Below, one piece after another: positions 35,350-44,547 of a stretch of DNA of 64,000 nucleotides. Position 1 is the stretch's first letter. Every line of letters begins with the position of its first letter. The stretch is from contig CAVPTB010000007.1 of assembly GCA_963708575.1 (NCBI GenBank), forward strand, positions 248,001 through 312,000. Reading direction: 5' to 3'. A program made the position numbers and the translations under genes. The notes below the pieces were generated by a model that did not search any database, had not been told where the DNA came from, and saw only the letters and a list, made by a program, of their open reading frames with translations. This DNA is from DASVWZ01 sp963708575. Lineage in GTDB: Bacteria; Acidobacteriota; Terriglobia; Terriglobales; Acidobacteriaceae.

Positions 35350-36555
35350 CTAGTGAATATTTGATCCCAGGGTGAAGATCGGCAAATACAGAGAAATCAA
35401 GATGCCGCCCACCACGACTGCCATGATCATCAGGATGATCGGCTCAATCAGCGCCATGGCGGCGCCCAGAGCGGTCTGCACGTCCTCTTCGTAAAATTCG
35501 GCCACCGAATTCAGCATGGCCGGCAGAGCGCCTGTCGATTCTCCCACTTCAATCATTTCGACCGAGAGTTCGGGAAACATCTTCTGTTCATCGAGACTCT
35601 TGGATAGACCTTGTCCTTCACGTACCCGGATCGCCGCTTCATTGATCCCGTTCAAAATGCGGCGGCTGCTCATAGAAGCCGCGGCGGTTTCCATTGATGG
35701 CACTAGCGGCATGCCTCCCGTCAAAAGCGTCGAGAGCATACGAGCGAAGTTGGCCACCTGATATTTCAGCCAGATATTGCCGAGCATCGGCAGGCTGAGA
35801 ATCATACGATCCAATTGCTCGGAGCCGCGGTCCGTCTTCTTCCACTGCCAGGCGCCAAACAGTGCGCCGATGGCCCCTATCACCATAAACGGGGCGTATT
35901 TTTGCGCATGCGTTCCTATGGCCAGCATCATGAGCGTGATGGTCGGTAATTGCGCGCCCATGTCCGAATACAACTTGGCAAATTGCGGAACGACGTAGGT
36001 CACAAGGAAGATCAACATGATGATGACCACCGTGACCAGCAATGCCGGATAGACCAGCGATACAGCCAATTTCTTCTTGAACGTCAGCGCCAGGCGTTGA
36101 AAGTTGATATAGCGCTGCAGCACTTCTTCGAGATTGCCGCTCTTCTCTCCCGCCAACAGAGTGGTGGTGTAAATCTTGGGGAAGGTGCGCTGCGACGCGA
36201 AGGCATCCGAGAGCAGTTCTCCGCCTTTGACTCGGTCGCGGACGTTCTGCAAAAGATTCTTGAGGAACGGATCTTTCTGCCGTTTGAGGAGCAGATCGAG
36301 CGAATTGAGAATCGGCAGCCCGGCTTTGATCAGGGTCAGAAACTGCTGGTTGAAAATGAGGAACTGGGTTGGCTTGACTTTGCGGCCGCCGGAAAGCTTG
36401 AACTCCCCGGCCATAATTCCCCGGGGCTTGACCCAATAGACCAGATACCCCTGTTGCTGGAAGCGGTCGCGGACCTCAGCCTCGGAGTACCCGGTCTCCA
36501 CCTGCTGGACCAGATGCCCCTTTTCGTCGGCGACTTTTATGATGAATTCAGCCAC
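35350..36555 (-). CDS. GspF/PilC family inner-membrane platform protein
   Basis: 401 residues. Short N-terminal domain (MAEFIIKVADEKGHLVQQVE), then two GspF domains. The first contains FLIFNQQFLTLIKAGLPILN and TTLLAGEKSGNLEEVLQRYI. The second contains FARMLSTLLTGGMPLVPSME and EMIEVGESTGALPAMLNSVA. Three membrane helices are present, the last being IEPIILMIMAVVVGGILISL. It forms the central platform rotated by the GspE/PilB ATPase. It is the first gene of the pilus-like operon running to 29769. Confidence 0.93.
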   Translation of the reverse strand: MAEFIIKVADEKGHLVQQVETGYSEAEVRDRFQQQGYLVYWVKPRGIMAGEFKLSGGRKVKPTQFLIFNQQFLTLIKAGLPILNSLDLLLKRQKDPFLKNLLQNVRDRVKGGELLSDAFASQRTFPKIYTTTLLAGEKSGNLEEVLQRYINFQRLALTFKKKLAVSLVYPALLVTVVIIMLIFLVTYVVPQFAKLYSDMGAQLPTITLMMLAIGTHAQKYAPFMVIGAIGALFGAWQWKKTDRGSEQLDRMILSLPMLGNIWLKYQVANFARMLSTLLTGGMPLVPSMETAAASMSSRRILNGINEAAIRVREGQGLSKSLDEQKMFPELSVEMIEVGESTGALPAMLNSVAEFYEEDVQTALGAAMALIEPIILMIMAVVVGGILISLYLPIFTLGSNIH

Positions 36556-36721
36556 TTAGTAACCTTGTGTTTAACCGACCGTGAAACCCGCTCCAAGTCT
36601 AACATTCCAAAACAGCCACAACCCGCCAATTGGCTGTTAAAAGTGCCCAGGGTAACCGCAACACTCTCGAACCGCGTTCCGGAAACCTAAATCTTTTCCG
36701 GACAAGCACTTGAACCGACCT

Positions 36722-37387
36722 TCAGGGTCCAATGGCTCCGTCGATAACCTCAGCCCCGGCGGGCAGTTGAAACTGGAATTTCTGGTCTGCGACGTCCACA
36801 TTCGCCCTCTGATTATCAAAGCGATATTCCGTGGCCGATCCATCCACTTCATCAATGACCATGCGTTGAATCCAGTGATCCGGGGTAATTTCGAGCAAAA
36901 CCTGGCTGACCCGATCGGCCAACGCCCTGGGAACCCCCCGCAGAACTACGTCACCCGGGGACGCCGGAACTGCGTCTGGGGCGATGGATAATCCTTGCAA
37001 TTCCTTCTCCAGTCGGGTCTTACCCAACAGAAACGCTATGGGCGACCGTAAGTCTTCTAATTGCTTGAGTTGCGTGCGCTGCACCTGTCGCTCACCGGAC
37101 ACCCAAAACCACGCATTCCTGCCATCGCTGATAAACAGCTTCTCCCTTGGAGAACGGTATTCCCACCGCATCTTGCCAGGTTTTTTCAGCCAGACCGTTC
37201 CGGACTCCGTCCGGTCGGCGCCGGCGCCTCGATAAGTCTCGGTGAAGTCAGCCTGCAGGGTTCTCAGATGGTTGTACTTTTCGTCAACCGCGTGGGTCAA
37301 GGCGGAGACATCGGCCGCGGCGGCAACTGTTGCAATTGACAACGAAACCAACAAAAGCAGCTTCGGGAGCATGGACTTGACGGTCAC
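36722..37387 (-). CDS. lolA: Outer-membrane lipoprotein carrier protein LolA
   Basis: 221 residues with a signal peptide (about 1-24, ending VAAAAD). LolA fold motifs: LRTLQADFTETYRGAGADRT, SGTVWLKKPGKMRWEYRSP, EKLFISDGRNAWFWVSGERQ and the helix LRSPIAFLLGKTRLEKEL. It carries lipoproteins across the periplasm to the outer membrane. It lies upstream of the pilus-like operon on the same strand (166-base gap) and may share its transcription. Confidence 0.88.
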   Translation of the reverse strand: MTVKSMLPKLLLLVSLSIATVAAAADVSALTHAVDEKYNHLRTLQADFTETYRGAGADRTESGTVWLKKPGKMRWEYRSPREKLFISDGRNAWFWVSGERQVQRTQLKQLEDLRSPIAFLLGKTRLEKELQGLSIAPDAVPASPGDVVLRGVPRALADRVSQVLLEITPDHWIQRMVIDEVDGSATEYRFDNQRANVDVADQKFQFQLPAGAEVIDGAIGP

Positions 37388-37489
37388 GGAACTAGTTTAC
37401 TGAATCTTGGCAAAGCACGGTCAGGATGACCATCGGTTGGTGCCATTCGCCCTTGCGAGTCGGACTAGAATCTGGCAAACTGCGCAGTC

Positions 37490-38788
37490 TTGAGCGAACG
37501 CTCATCTATTGCGCCCGACTTGCCCCGGTTCTGCATCGTGGGACTCGCGCTGGTATTCCTGACGGCCAAAGTCAGCTCCGCAATTTCCATGTACAAACGC
37601 TGGAAGACGATGACTCTGAAAGCGTATGACATGGATCCGGATGACCCTGATGTTCGGAAGGAATGGATTGCGACTCTTACCCGCCACCAGCGGATCGAAA
37701 ATTTGCAGCAGTATTTGGCCTCTACCAACAATGACGATAGCGCGACACGGACACGCATCCAGCAACAGATTGACTATCTAAAAGCTCGGGAGCAAGCGTC
37801 CGGTCAGAATTGTCATCTCGTAGGAAATGTGACGTCGACTGAAACTCCTCTGGTGCCTTTACTGAGGGATGCGATTCATTTGCGGGGGCTGGGTCTTAGC
37901 GTAATTGTGAATGGCACCAAGTTTTCGCTCATGCTCGACACCGGAGCGAGTGGAATCTTAGTCGACGAGAAGATCGCGGAAAAAGCGGGTGTCACGAGGT
38001 TGTCCGATACACGCGTCTGGGGAATCGGAGATCAAGGCTCCAATAGAGGATGGATGGGGCTCGCCAAGTCGATCAAGATTGGCGAGTTGGAGTTTCAGAA
38101 CTGCCCGGTGGAAGTGATCGAGAAACGCTCCGTCGCTGACGAGAATGGATTGATCGGGGCGGATGTGTTTGAAGATTTTCTGGTCGATTTAAACTACCCC
38201 GATCGCAGGATGAGGCTGAGTGAGTTGCCGAAGCGGCCCGGCCAAGCCGCAAAAGCCGCCACGCTTCAGAGTGACGGCAAAAGCGAAGAAGCTTCCGAGT
38301 CTGCCGGTTCGCCCAGTAAGGTGGCAGAGAATGCGCAAGATCAGGGTCCCTTCGACCGTTATGTAAGCCCAGAGATGCAGTCGTTCACCAGGATTTTCCG
38401 CTTTGGGCACATGTTGCTGGTCCCGACATCCATCGGCGAGATTCCTCCAAAACTTTTCCTTCTTGACACGGGTGCCTTTAACAATACGATTACGCCTGCC
38501 GCCGCGCGGGAAGTGACCAAGGTCCGTGACAACTCTTACGTGAAGGTCAAGGGAGTGAATGGTCAGGTAAAGAATGTCTACGCTGCTGATACAGCCGTGC
38601 TGCGATTTGGCCGGCTGCAGCAAAGGAACGAAGATATGGTGGCGTTTGATATGACTGCGGTCAGCGACCACACCGGCACCGAGATCTCGGGGACCTTGGG
38701 ATTCGCCATGTTGTATCTCCTTGACATCAAGATCGACTACCGCGATGGGTTGGTCGATTTTACTTGTGACGAGAAGCGCTTTCACTGA
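37490..38788 (+). CDS. Secreted double aspartyl protease (retropepsin-like)
   Basis: 432 residues. Two retropepsin-like halves in one chain. The first has KFSLMLDTGASGILVDEKIA at about 140-160; the second has PPKLFLLDTGAFNNTITPAA at about 325-345. Each DTGA can supply one catalytic Asp. A charged linker rich in Gln, Glu, Ser and Ala joins them. Residues 15-35 may be a signal or membrane segment, followed by a short helical region. The start is uncertain: the in-frame TTG at 37490 and a GTG at 37538 both lack a clear ribosome binding site. Likely a periplasmic or extracytoplasmic peptidase; the substrate is unknown. Confidence 0.82.
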   Translation: MSERSSIAPDLPRFCIVGLALVFLTAKVSSAISMYKRWKTMTLKAYDMDPDDPDVRKEWIATLTRHQRIENLQQYLASTNNDDSATRTRIQQQIDYLKAREQASGQNCHLVGNVTSTETPLVPLLRDAIHLRGLGLSVIVNGTKFSLMLDTGASGILVDEKIAEKAGVTRLSDTRVWGIGDQGSNRGWMGLAKSIKIGELEFQNCPVEVIEKRSVADENGLIGADVFEDFLVDLNYPDRRMRLSELPKRPGQAAKAATLQSDGKSEEASESAGSPSKVAENAQDQGPFDRYVSPEMQSFTRIFRFGHMLLVPTSIGEIPPKLFLLDTGAFNNTITPAAAREVTKVRDNSYVKVKGVNGQVKNVYAADTAVLRFGRLQQRNEDMVAFDMTAVSDHTGTEISGTLGFAMLYLLDIKIDYRDGLVDFTCDEKRFH

Positions 38789-38867
38789 GGACGGAATGCC
38801 CAAGAATGCGCAGCCTCCGCACGCGTTATGCGGAGGCTGGCATCCACTCTTGACAGTCGACACGTAA

Positions 38868-39614
38868 CTACTTAGCTATATAACTCAGGTCGGCACGGTA
38901 GACCGACATCTCCGTCACGATTCTCTTGCAACTGCGACGAAGTTGGTCGAGGATCTGCGAGCCGCCATCCCCGTAAGCTTCTTTGAGCATTTCATCCATT
39001 TTCTTTTCCGGCGGTTCCATGTCACTCCAACTAGCGCGGTCAGTCACCAGAACAAACGTTGGCGAATCGCCGCCATTTGCCAGCGAATACCAGCGCGAAG
39101 GTTTAACCGGATAGTTGGTTTTCTGTATGCCGCCATTGATCTTTTTGACGGCGTCGATGAAGTCGTTAAGGTGCTCTGGAATCAGAGTGTAGATAGCGGT
39201 AGTCCGCATCTTGGCAGGCGTGGCCGAGGGCTTGGTCATGCTGAGATCATCGCGAAACACATAGTACGCAGTAGATCCGCGCTCGGTGTAAGGGCCCATG
39301 GTTTTATCTACGTTGGGCAGGTCGATTTTATTGAAGGCATCGCGGGCATCCAGGTCCTTCCAGCTGTGGCCGGGTGAGGCCATCATGTAGGAGCCTGTGC
39401 GCTCGCCGGTAAGAATCTGCCAGACGAAGATGTTCCAGGTATCTTTCTGAGCAGCGTGAAAGGCGGAATGTTGCTTGCGTCCGGCTTCCCACTGGTTAGT
39501 CATTCCAGACTTAGGCGTAGACATGTTCACTTCCGAAACTATCTGAGGCGAGGACTGTGCAGCCGCTGAGATTGCCAGTAACAGTAATGTGACGATAAGC
39601 GCGAGTTTGCGCAT
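38868..39614 (-). CDS. Secreted protein of unknown function
   Basis: 248 residues from the ATG at 39614 (AGGAG 8 bases upstream). A signal peptide of about 20 residues (MRKLALIVTLLLLAISAAAQ) is present. The mature part has two related halves with Trp/Tyr-rich strands, for example KDTWNIFVWQILTGERTGSY and SRWYSLANGGDSPTFVLVTD. This resembles acidobacterial exported alpha/beta-barrel (NIPSNAP-like) proteins but I cannot be definite. No catalytic motif is recognised. It is divergent from the HAF repeat gene, with 380 bases between the starts. Confidence 0.72.
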   Translation of the reverse strand: MRKLALIVTLLLLAISAAAQSSPQIVSEVNMSTPKSGMTNQWEAGRKQHSAFHAAQKDTWNIFVWQILTGERTGSYMMASPGHSWKDLDARDAFNKIDLPNVDKTMGPYTERGSTAYYVFRDDLSMTKPSATPAKMRTTAIYTLIPEHLNDFIDAVKKINGGIQKTNYPVKPSRWYSLANGGDSPTFVLVTDRASWSDMEPPEKKMDEMLKEAYGDGGSQILDQLRRSCKRIVTEMSVYRADLSYIAK

Positions 39615-39897
39615 TGTGACGCTCCTGAATTTGGGATCGCGGCTGCCCAAGATGGCTCTGGGCCGCCTCACGGAAAGCTATGGGGAATGCAGCGCAACCC
39701 TATGCTGAAGAGTACAGAATGTCAATGGATTTGATGTTGGGAGCAAAACTCTAAGAGAAAGAAGCGGCTCATTGCGTGGTCCGCGACGCCGCCGCTTGAG
39801 CGCAAACCCCATTTTCTTCGCTCCCTGGAACTCAGGCTCCTTGGAAAAACCGGTCGTTACTCCAACTAAGTCATTCACAAAACTCTGGCGGGCCCTA

Positions 39898-39913
39898 GAA
39901 ACCTTAAGGTTTC
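39898..39913. promoter_or_regulatory. 16-bp perfect palindrome upstream of the HAF gene
   Basis: GAAACCTTAAGGTTTC is fully self-complementary and lies 81 bases upstream of the HAF gene ATG, in the 380-base gap (39615-39994) between two divergent secreted-protein genes. Its length and symmetry suggest a dimeric regulator site. No regulator is identified. Nothing else is recognised in the gap. Confidence 0.45.
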
Positions 39914-39994
39914 GCCGATCGCCGAACTTCACCTTTCGGACATCGTCCCAAGGTGACGTCGCATCTATTCCCGCATTCCATTCAGGGTGCCTCG

Positions 39995-41134
39995 ATGAAA
40001 TGCCGTTTGTCGTTCATGTTGCTTGCACTGTTTTGCGCCGTCTCCGTTGGGGCCAGCGCCCAAATCCAAACCTCCATCAACTTTCAGTACACCGCCATTA
40101 ACTATCCCGGCGCGCTCCCCCAAGAGACTCTGGCCTACGGAATTAATATCAACAACCTCATCGTCGGTGAGTATCCCGATCCTTCTTCCGGAGCGGCTCA
40201 CGGTTTCACTTTATCGAACGGGAACTACACTTCTTTTGATTTTCCCGGTGCCGTAGGTACCCACCCCCGCGGCGTCAGCGACACTGGCGACATCGTCGGT
40301 TGGTATGAGTTATCGGACAATTCCACGCACGGGTTTCTTCTTCATGACGGCATCTTTAGCTCAATCGACGTCCCCGGATCCTCTTGGACAGTGGCGAATG
40401 GTATCAATTCCAGCGGAACCATCGTGGGCGCTTACAACAACGAAATCGACGCTTACATTCTGAAAAATGGGAATTTCAGCAAGGTCAAGGTTCCCGGCGT
40501 CAAGGGCTTCCCGAACTACTACACCATGCTCAATGGCATCAGTAACAACGGAGAATTCGTCGGCCAGGTACTCACAGGCGACTACTGGCGCGGCTTCTGG
40601 GGAACTCGCAAAGACATTGATTTTCTCGAGCCTGCAGGACGCAAAGACAATCAACTGAACGGCGTAAACGATCGCGGCGATGTTGTGGGCTGTCATGACT
40701 CAGGCGCGCCCTTTGTGGTCTTCAATCCGGAACCGGCCGAAACCAGCGAGCACAACGAACCATATCCCACGGTCGAATACCTCGAAAAGAATCCGCACTT
40801 CAACATCACCTGTGCCGAGGGCATCAACCATGCCCGCGCCATCGTCGGCAATCCTGGCTTTCTCGACGTCCCGAAGCTTACCCTCAACATGACCAGCCCG
40901 CAGAACCATTCGACTCAAAACAACCCAGTGCATGTGGCCGCGAGCGCTGTCGGAATAAACCGCATTTCACAAATTCAGGTGTGGGTGAATTCGGTCGAAA
41001 TCTACCATGTCAATGGCGGCAAGCTGAATGCGAGAATCCCGCTGCCGACCGGAAATGTCGAAGCCGTGGTGATTCAGGCCGTCGACTCCAAGGGAGTAAT
41101 GGCCATGATTTCCGACACCATCACCGTGAAGTAA
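39995..41134 (+). CDS. HAF-repeat secreted protein
   Basis: 379 residues from the ATG at 39995, which starts the signal peptide MKCRLSFMLLALFCAVSVGA. Six to seven HAF-type repeats of about 40-45 residues follow, each with 'GIN..G.IVG.Y........GF...NG....DFPGA'. Examples are AYGININNLIVGEYPDPSSG, AHGFTLSNGNYTSFDFPGA and ANGINSSGTIVGAYNNE. A C-terminal Ig-like domain (about 300-379) has the pattern LTLNMTSPQNHSTQNNPVHV. It is probably a surface beta-propeller with an adhesion domain. The function is unknown. Confidence 0.85.
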   Translation: MKCRLSFMLLALFCAVSVGASAQIQTSINFQYTAINYPGALPQETLAYGININNLIVGEYPDPSSGAAHGFTLSNGNYTSFDFPGAVGTHPRGVSDTGDIVGWYELSDNSTHGFLLHDGIFSSIDVPGSSWTVANGINSSGTIVGAYNNEIDAYILKNGNFSKVKVPGVKGFPNYYTMLNGISNNGEFVGQVLTGDYWRGFWGTRKDIDFLEPAGRKDNQLNGVNDRGDVVGCHDSGAPFVVFNPEPAETSEHNEPYPTVEYLEKNPHFNITCAEGINHARAIVGNPGFLDVPKLTLNMTSPQNHSTQNNPVHVAASAVGINRISQIQVWVNSVEIYHVNGGKLNARIPLPTGNVEAVVIQAVDSKGVMAMISDTITVK

Positions 41135-41190
41135 CTCCTAGACTGTGCCTGCGGCCGGCTTTGCGGGAACCCCAAGCGCCGCGTGGAGGT

Positions 41191-41952
41191 TTATGGAGTC
41201 TGAAAAAACTGCAGAGGGGTTCCCGCCCTGAGCTGGTAAATGACATATTGATGGGTCCCGCCGGTCTTTGCGAAGGCCGGGTTTTCTGTGAGCACGTGCT
41301 CTAACAGTGGGTTGCCGTAGAGAATCAGCACTGGTCGCGGATGCCTCTTCACGGACCGTTCCAGGTTGGCTAGCATCTCCCGCAGTCCGGCCTCAGACAA
41401 GGGGTTGAATAGGTAGACGAGCAGCGGTTCATCCGGAAAAACGTATTGCCTCGCATCCTGGCAATAGGATTCGATGGCAAAATTGTTCTGGCAATGGCTA
41501 TGGTACTTCGCAATGTTCTCCTCCGCAACACGGTGGAGAGCAGGGAACAGCTCGACACCAATAATTCTTCGAAATGGATATTGCGCTGCCATCAGTAGCA
41601 CGCGCCCTTTGCCCGAGCCGATGTCGATGAACGTGAACTCAGGGAAGGGTATTTTCACTGCGGCCAGCATTTCCCCAAACAGAGCCGGATCACTGGGCTG
41701 ATATGGAGAGTGGAAGAGTCCTAGCAGTCGATCTCGCCAGTGAACCGTAGCGCCCGTGGTATCGACGCGGTGGTCCCAGTCGAAGTCGATGTCCCCATAA
41801 CGTTGGCGGCGGCGGGCGGGAGTGGAGTCGCGGAGGAATTGCCAGAGTAGGGAAATAAAGTGGCGGAGAGTTTTGCACGTGCCGAACTGACGGGATTCGT
41901 CGCCCCACCAATTGCGGAGAGCGGACCGGATGGTGGGGTTAGCGTCGGTCAT
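41191..41952 (-). CDS. Class I SAM-dependent methyltransferase
   Basis: 253 residues. Motif I FTFIDIGSGKGRVLLMAAQY (about 117-136) and the acidic motif II RIIGVELFPALHRVAEENI give a Rossmann SAM site. A post-I segment LLVYLFNPLSEAGLREML resembles motif IV of DOT1-like and small-molecule methyltransferases. The N-terminal 90 residues are basic and Trp-rich. The target (protein, RNA or small molecule) is unknown. It sits 28 bases after the start of the VWA gene at 41981-43396, transcribed in the same direction. Confidence 0.82.
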   Translation of the reverse strand: MTDANPTIRSALRNWWGDESRQFGTCKTLRHFISLLWQFLRDSTPARRRQRYGDIDFDWDHRVDTTGATVHWRDRLLGLFHSPYQPSDPALFGEMLAAVKIPFPEFTFIDIGSGKGRVLLMAAQYPFRRIIGVELFPALHRVAEENIAKYHSHCQNNFAIESYCQDARQYVFPDEPLLVYLFNPLSEAGLREMLANLERSVKRHPRPVLILYGNPLLEHVLTENPAFAKTGGTHQYVIYQLRAGTPLQFFQTP

Positions 41953-41980
41953 TCTAGGTGCAATCGTAGGAAATCACTTT

Positions 41981-43396
41981 TTAGTGGCCGGGCGGTAGCG
42001 GGTAGTAGCCGGCTTTGGCAAAAACATTCACGCAGGGCCGCAGGTTGGATTTGCAACCTGGGCGGTCGATACGGACTTCGACCTCGCGATAAGCGCTGCT
42101 GGGCGTGGATCGCGTCACATATCCCAAGGTGTACTGATTGCGTGCTGCGCCAATCACTTGCTGGTAGACTCCTTCGATCGAATTCCTGGAGTATTCGTTG
42201 AGAATCTCGCCTCCGGTGGCGTTGGCATATTTGGGCAAAATATCGCTGTAGCCGAATTTGGGAAGGTGGAGTTTTTCGATTTTGTTGTAGCCGGGGATGG
42301 CGGAATTCTCCACGCCAATGCCATACACCATGATGCCGTTGGTCAGCAGAACTTTCAGGACATCGCCGTAGGAGGCGTCGCTGCGATACTCGCGGCCGTC
42401 ACTGACGACGAAAATGATCTTGCGGCGAGCCTTATCGCGGCCGGCCAGATCCTTGGCTGCGGCAAGAATGGCATCATTCAGCACATGCGCGGTTTTTCCC
42501 GGAGTAACTACCGTGGGCGCGCTGGGCTCAATGGGAATGTTGTTCACCATCGGTCCCTGGGTTGTGGACAACGGTCCCCCGGTGACAGGAACGCCGTTAT
42601 TTTCGCCGTGCTTGGTCTTCAGTTCGTTGAGAGCACCGGCCAGCTTCCGAGAAGCGCTACCGTAGTCAGCCATTCGCGAAACGACGTTGCTGTATGTGTA
42701 GAGAGCAACTTCATCGAATTGGCTGAATGCGCCTTCGAGAGAAGGGAATGTCTGATTGACCTTCTGTACGGCAACGTCGGGCATTCCAAGATCGATGACG
42801 ACGGCGGCTGAAAGGGCAAAAGGGTCGCTAGTGAAATAATTCATGTTCTGCTTCTTGCCGTCTTCATAAACCGAGAAGTCGGTGTGAAGCAGTCCGCTGA
42901 CCAATCGACCATTCTCGTCGGTCACACGAACCGGCACAAAGACCTGGTTGACGTTCACGGAGAGTTTGTAGATTTCTTGCTGATTGCCGGATTGATCTTG
43001 CGGAACGGGTCCAGTGGCGCCGCCTTCAGGCACGGTAGTGATCTTCATAGGCGGGGGGGTGCCAGCCGGTTCGTCGGGAGTTCGATCGGCGTCGGTGGGC
43101 GATGGTGGTGTCGGGTTCGGGGGAGCCGGGTTCGCCGTGGAGGGCGGAGCCTGGTTGGTTGGCGCGGTCGTGGAATCGGATGGGGGCTGATCGGATGGTG
43201 GGCGCGACGACTGGACCGGAGGCGTTGAGGGAAATGCCGGCGGAGGCTGGACAGCGGAGGGCGCATCCGGAACGTTTTGCTTTTGATCCTGAGACTGAGC
43301 CGACTGCGGACGTGCGAACGCCGCACCTAAGCCCAACGGAAGCAACAGGATCAGCAGAGATCCGACAAACGACTTTCTAGCGATGACTGGCAGCAC
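41981..43396 (-). CDS. VWFA-related secreted protein (acidobacterial type)
   Basis: 471 residues. Signal peptide (about 1-28), a Pro/Ser/Thr/Gln-rich linker to about 125, then the acidobacterial VWFA-related domain. The entry strand is VNVNQVFVPVRVTDENGRLV, then LHTDFSVYEDGKKQNMNYFT and the MIDAS-like strand SAAVVIDLGMPDVAVQKVN. Here the first MIDAS motif is DLGMP rather than the DxSxS form, so metal binding may be weakened. IIFVVSDGREYRSDASYG and QYTLGYVTRS end the domain. Four genes of this family lie in the window. They are predicted to act at the cell surface or periplasm, with an unknown ligand. Confidence 0.88.
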   Translation of the reverse strand: MLPVIARKSFVGSLLILLLPLGLGAAFARPQSAQSQDQKQNVPDAPSAVQPPPAFPSTPPVQSSRPPSDQPPSDSTTAPTNQAPPSTANPAPPNPTPPSPTDADRTPDEPAGTPPPMKITTVPEGGATGPVPQDQSGNQQEIYKLSVNVNQVFVPVRVTDENGRLVSGLLHTDFSVYEDGKKQNMNYFTSDPFALSAAVVIDLGMPDVAVQKVNQTFPSLEGAFSQFDEVALYTYSNVVSRMADYGSASRKLAGALNELKTKHGENNGVPVTGGPLSTTQGPMVNNIPIEPSAPTVVTPGKTAHVLNDAILAAAKDLAGRDKARRKIIFVVSDGREYRSDASYGDVLKVLLTNGIMVYGIGVENSAIPGYNKIEKLHLPKFGYSDILPKYANATGGEILNEYSRNSIEGVYQQVIGAARNQYTLGYVTRSTPSSAYREVEVRIDRPGCKSNLRPCVNVFAKAGYYPLPPGH

Positions 43397-43512
43397 TCAG
43401 AGACTCCCCCGCCTTGCGGCAGCCTGCATGTATTACGAATGCGAAACCGAGCTGTTTGTTGCATCTAAGGCTCTAGGAATAGACTAACAAAAAAGAGCGA
43501 GACATTATCCTC

Positions 43513-44547
43513 ATGCCGAAAGCCTGTACCTCAGTGGTCTGCAGCTTCATCCTGGTTGGTATGTTCATGGGCCTGGCAACGTTCCCAGCACCAGCAAGGG
43601 CTCAGCAATCGGGCGCAAACCAGAGCCCTCCTGACGATCAAAGCGCCGAGACCCTGAAAGTCAACGTAAACGTGGTCCAGTTGTTCTTCAACGTGAAAGA
43701 CAAGAAAGGGGCGCTCATCCCCAACTTGAAGAAGGACGATTTTCAGATCCTGGAGGATGGCAAGCAGCAGACCATCAAGTACTTCGCGGCAGAGTCGAAT
43801 TTGCCATTGACGCTCGGGATTTTGATCGATTCCAGCCCGAGCCAGACGCGTGTACTGGATATGGAAAAGCAGGTGGGCGGACAGTTTCTGGACGAGATTC
43901 TCCGCGATAAAGACTTGGCGTTTGTGATCAGTTTCGATGTCGATATCGATTTGCTGCAAGACTTCACCAACTCGGCACGGCAGTTAAAGCAGGCGATGAA
44001 TGGAGCGCACATTGGCGGCGGCGGATCGGGTGCGGGTGGCATTCCGGGGTTGGGTGGAGGAACCGTTCCAACTATGAGTCATGGCTGCTGCACCATGCTT
44101 TATGACGCGGTTTACCTGGCAGCACACGACGAACTGTCACAACAGGTCGGACGCAAGGCGATGATTTTGCTGACAGACGGGGAAGACGAGGGTAGCAAGC
44201 TGAAGATCCAGGATGCGATTGAAGCAGCACAGAAGTCGGACACGATCTGCTATGTACTGCTGATCGCCGATCGCGGCGGTATGTGGCAAGGGTTCGGCAG
44301 CGGCGAGATGAACAAGCTAGCCAAAGAAACCGGTGGCCGGGTGATCGAAGTCGGCAACAAGTTCGAAAAGCTGAAAGAGGGTTTCGATCAGATCGCCAAC
44401 GAACTGCGTAGCCAATACAACATCGGGTATAGCCCGACCAATAATAAGTTGGATGGTACGTTCCGCAAGGTTGAGATCAAGGCGAACAATAAGGACTACA
44501 AGATACAGTCGCGGAACGGCTATTACGCAATTCCCAAGAGGGACTAA
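43513..44547 (+). CDS. VWFA-related secreted protein (acidobacterial type)
   Basis: 344 residues with a signal peptide (about 1-30, ending ARAQ). The domain starts VNVNVVQLFFNVKDKKGALI, then DDFQILEDGKQQTIKYFAAE. The MIDAS strand LTLGILIDSSPSQT has DSSPS, a good DxSxS motif. KAMILLTDGEDEGSKLKIQD supplies the later Asp, and QYNIGYSPTN ends the domain. A Gly-rich loop (GGGGSGAGGIPGLGGGTV) interrupts it. It diverges from the neighbour at 41981-43396. The short histidine kinase remnant follows the stop. Confidence 0.88.
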   Translation: MPKACTSVVCSFILVGMFMGLATFPAPARAQQSGANQSPPDDQSAETLKVNVNVVQLFFNVKDKKGALIPNLKKDDFQILEDGKQQTIKYFAAESNLPLTLGILIDSSPSQTRVLDMEKQVGGQFLDEILRDKDLAFVISFDVDIDLLQDFTNSARQLKQAMNGAHIGGGGSGAGGIPGLGGGTVPTMSHGCCTMLYDAVYLAAHDELSQQVGRKAMILLTDGEDEGSKLKIQDAIEAAQKSDTICYVLLIADRGGMWQGFGSGEMNKLAKETGGRVIEVGNKFEKLKEGFDQIANELRSQYNIGYSPTNNKLDGTFRKVEIKANNKDYKIQSRNGYYAIPKRD

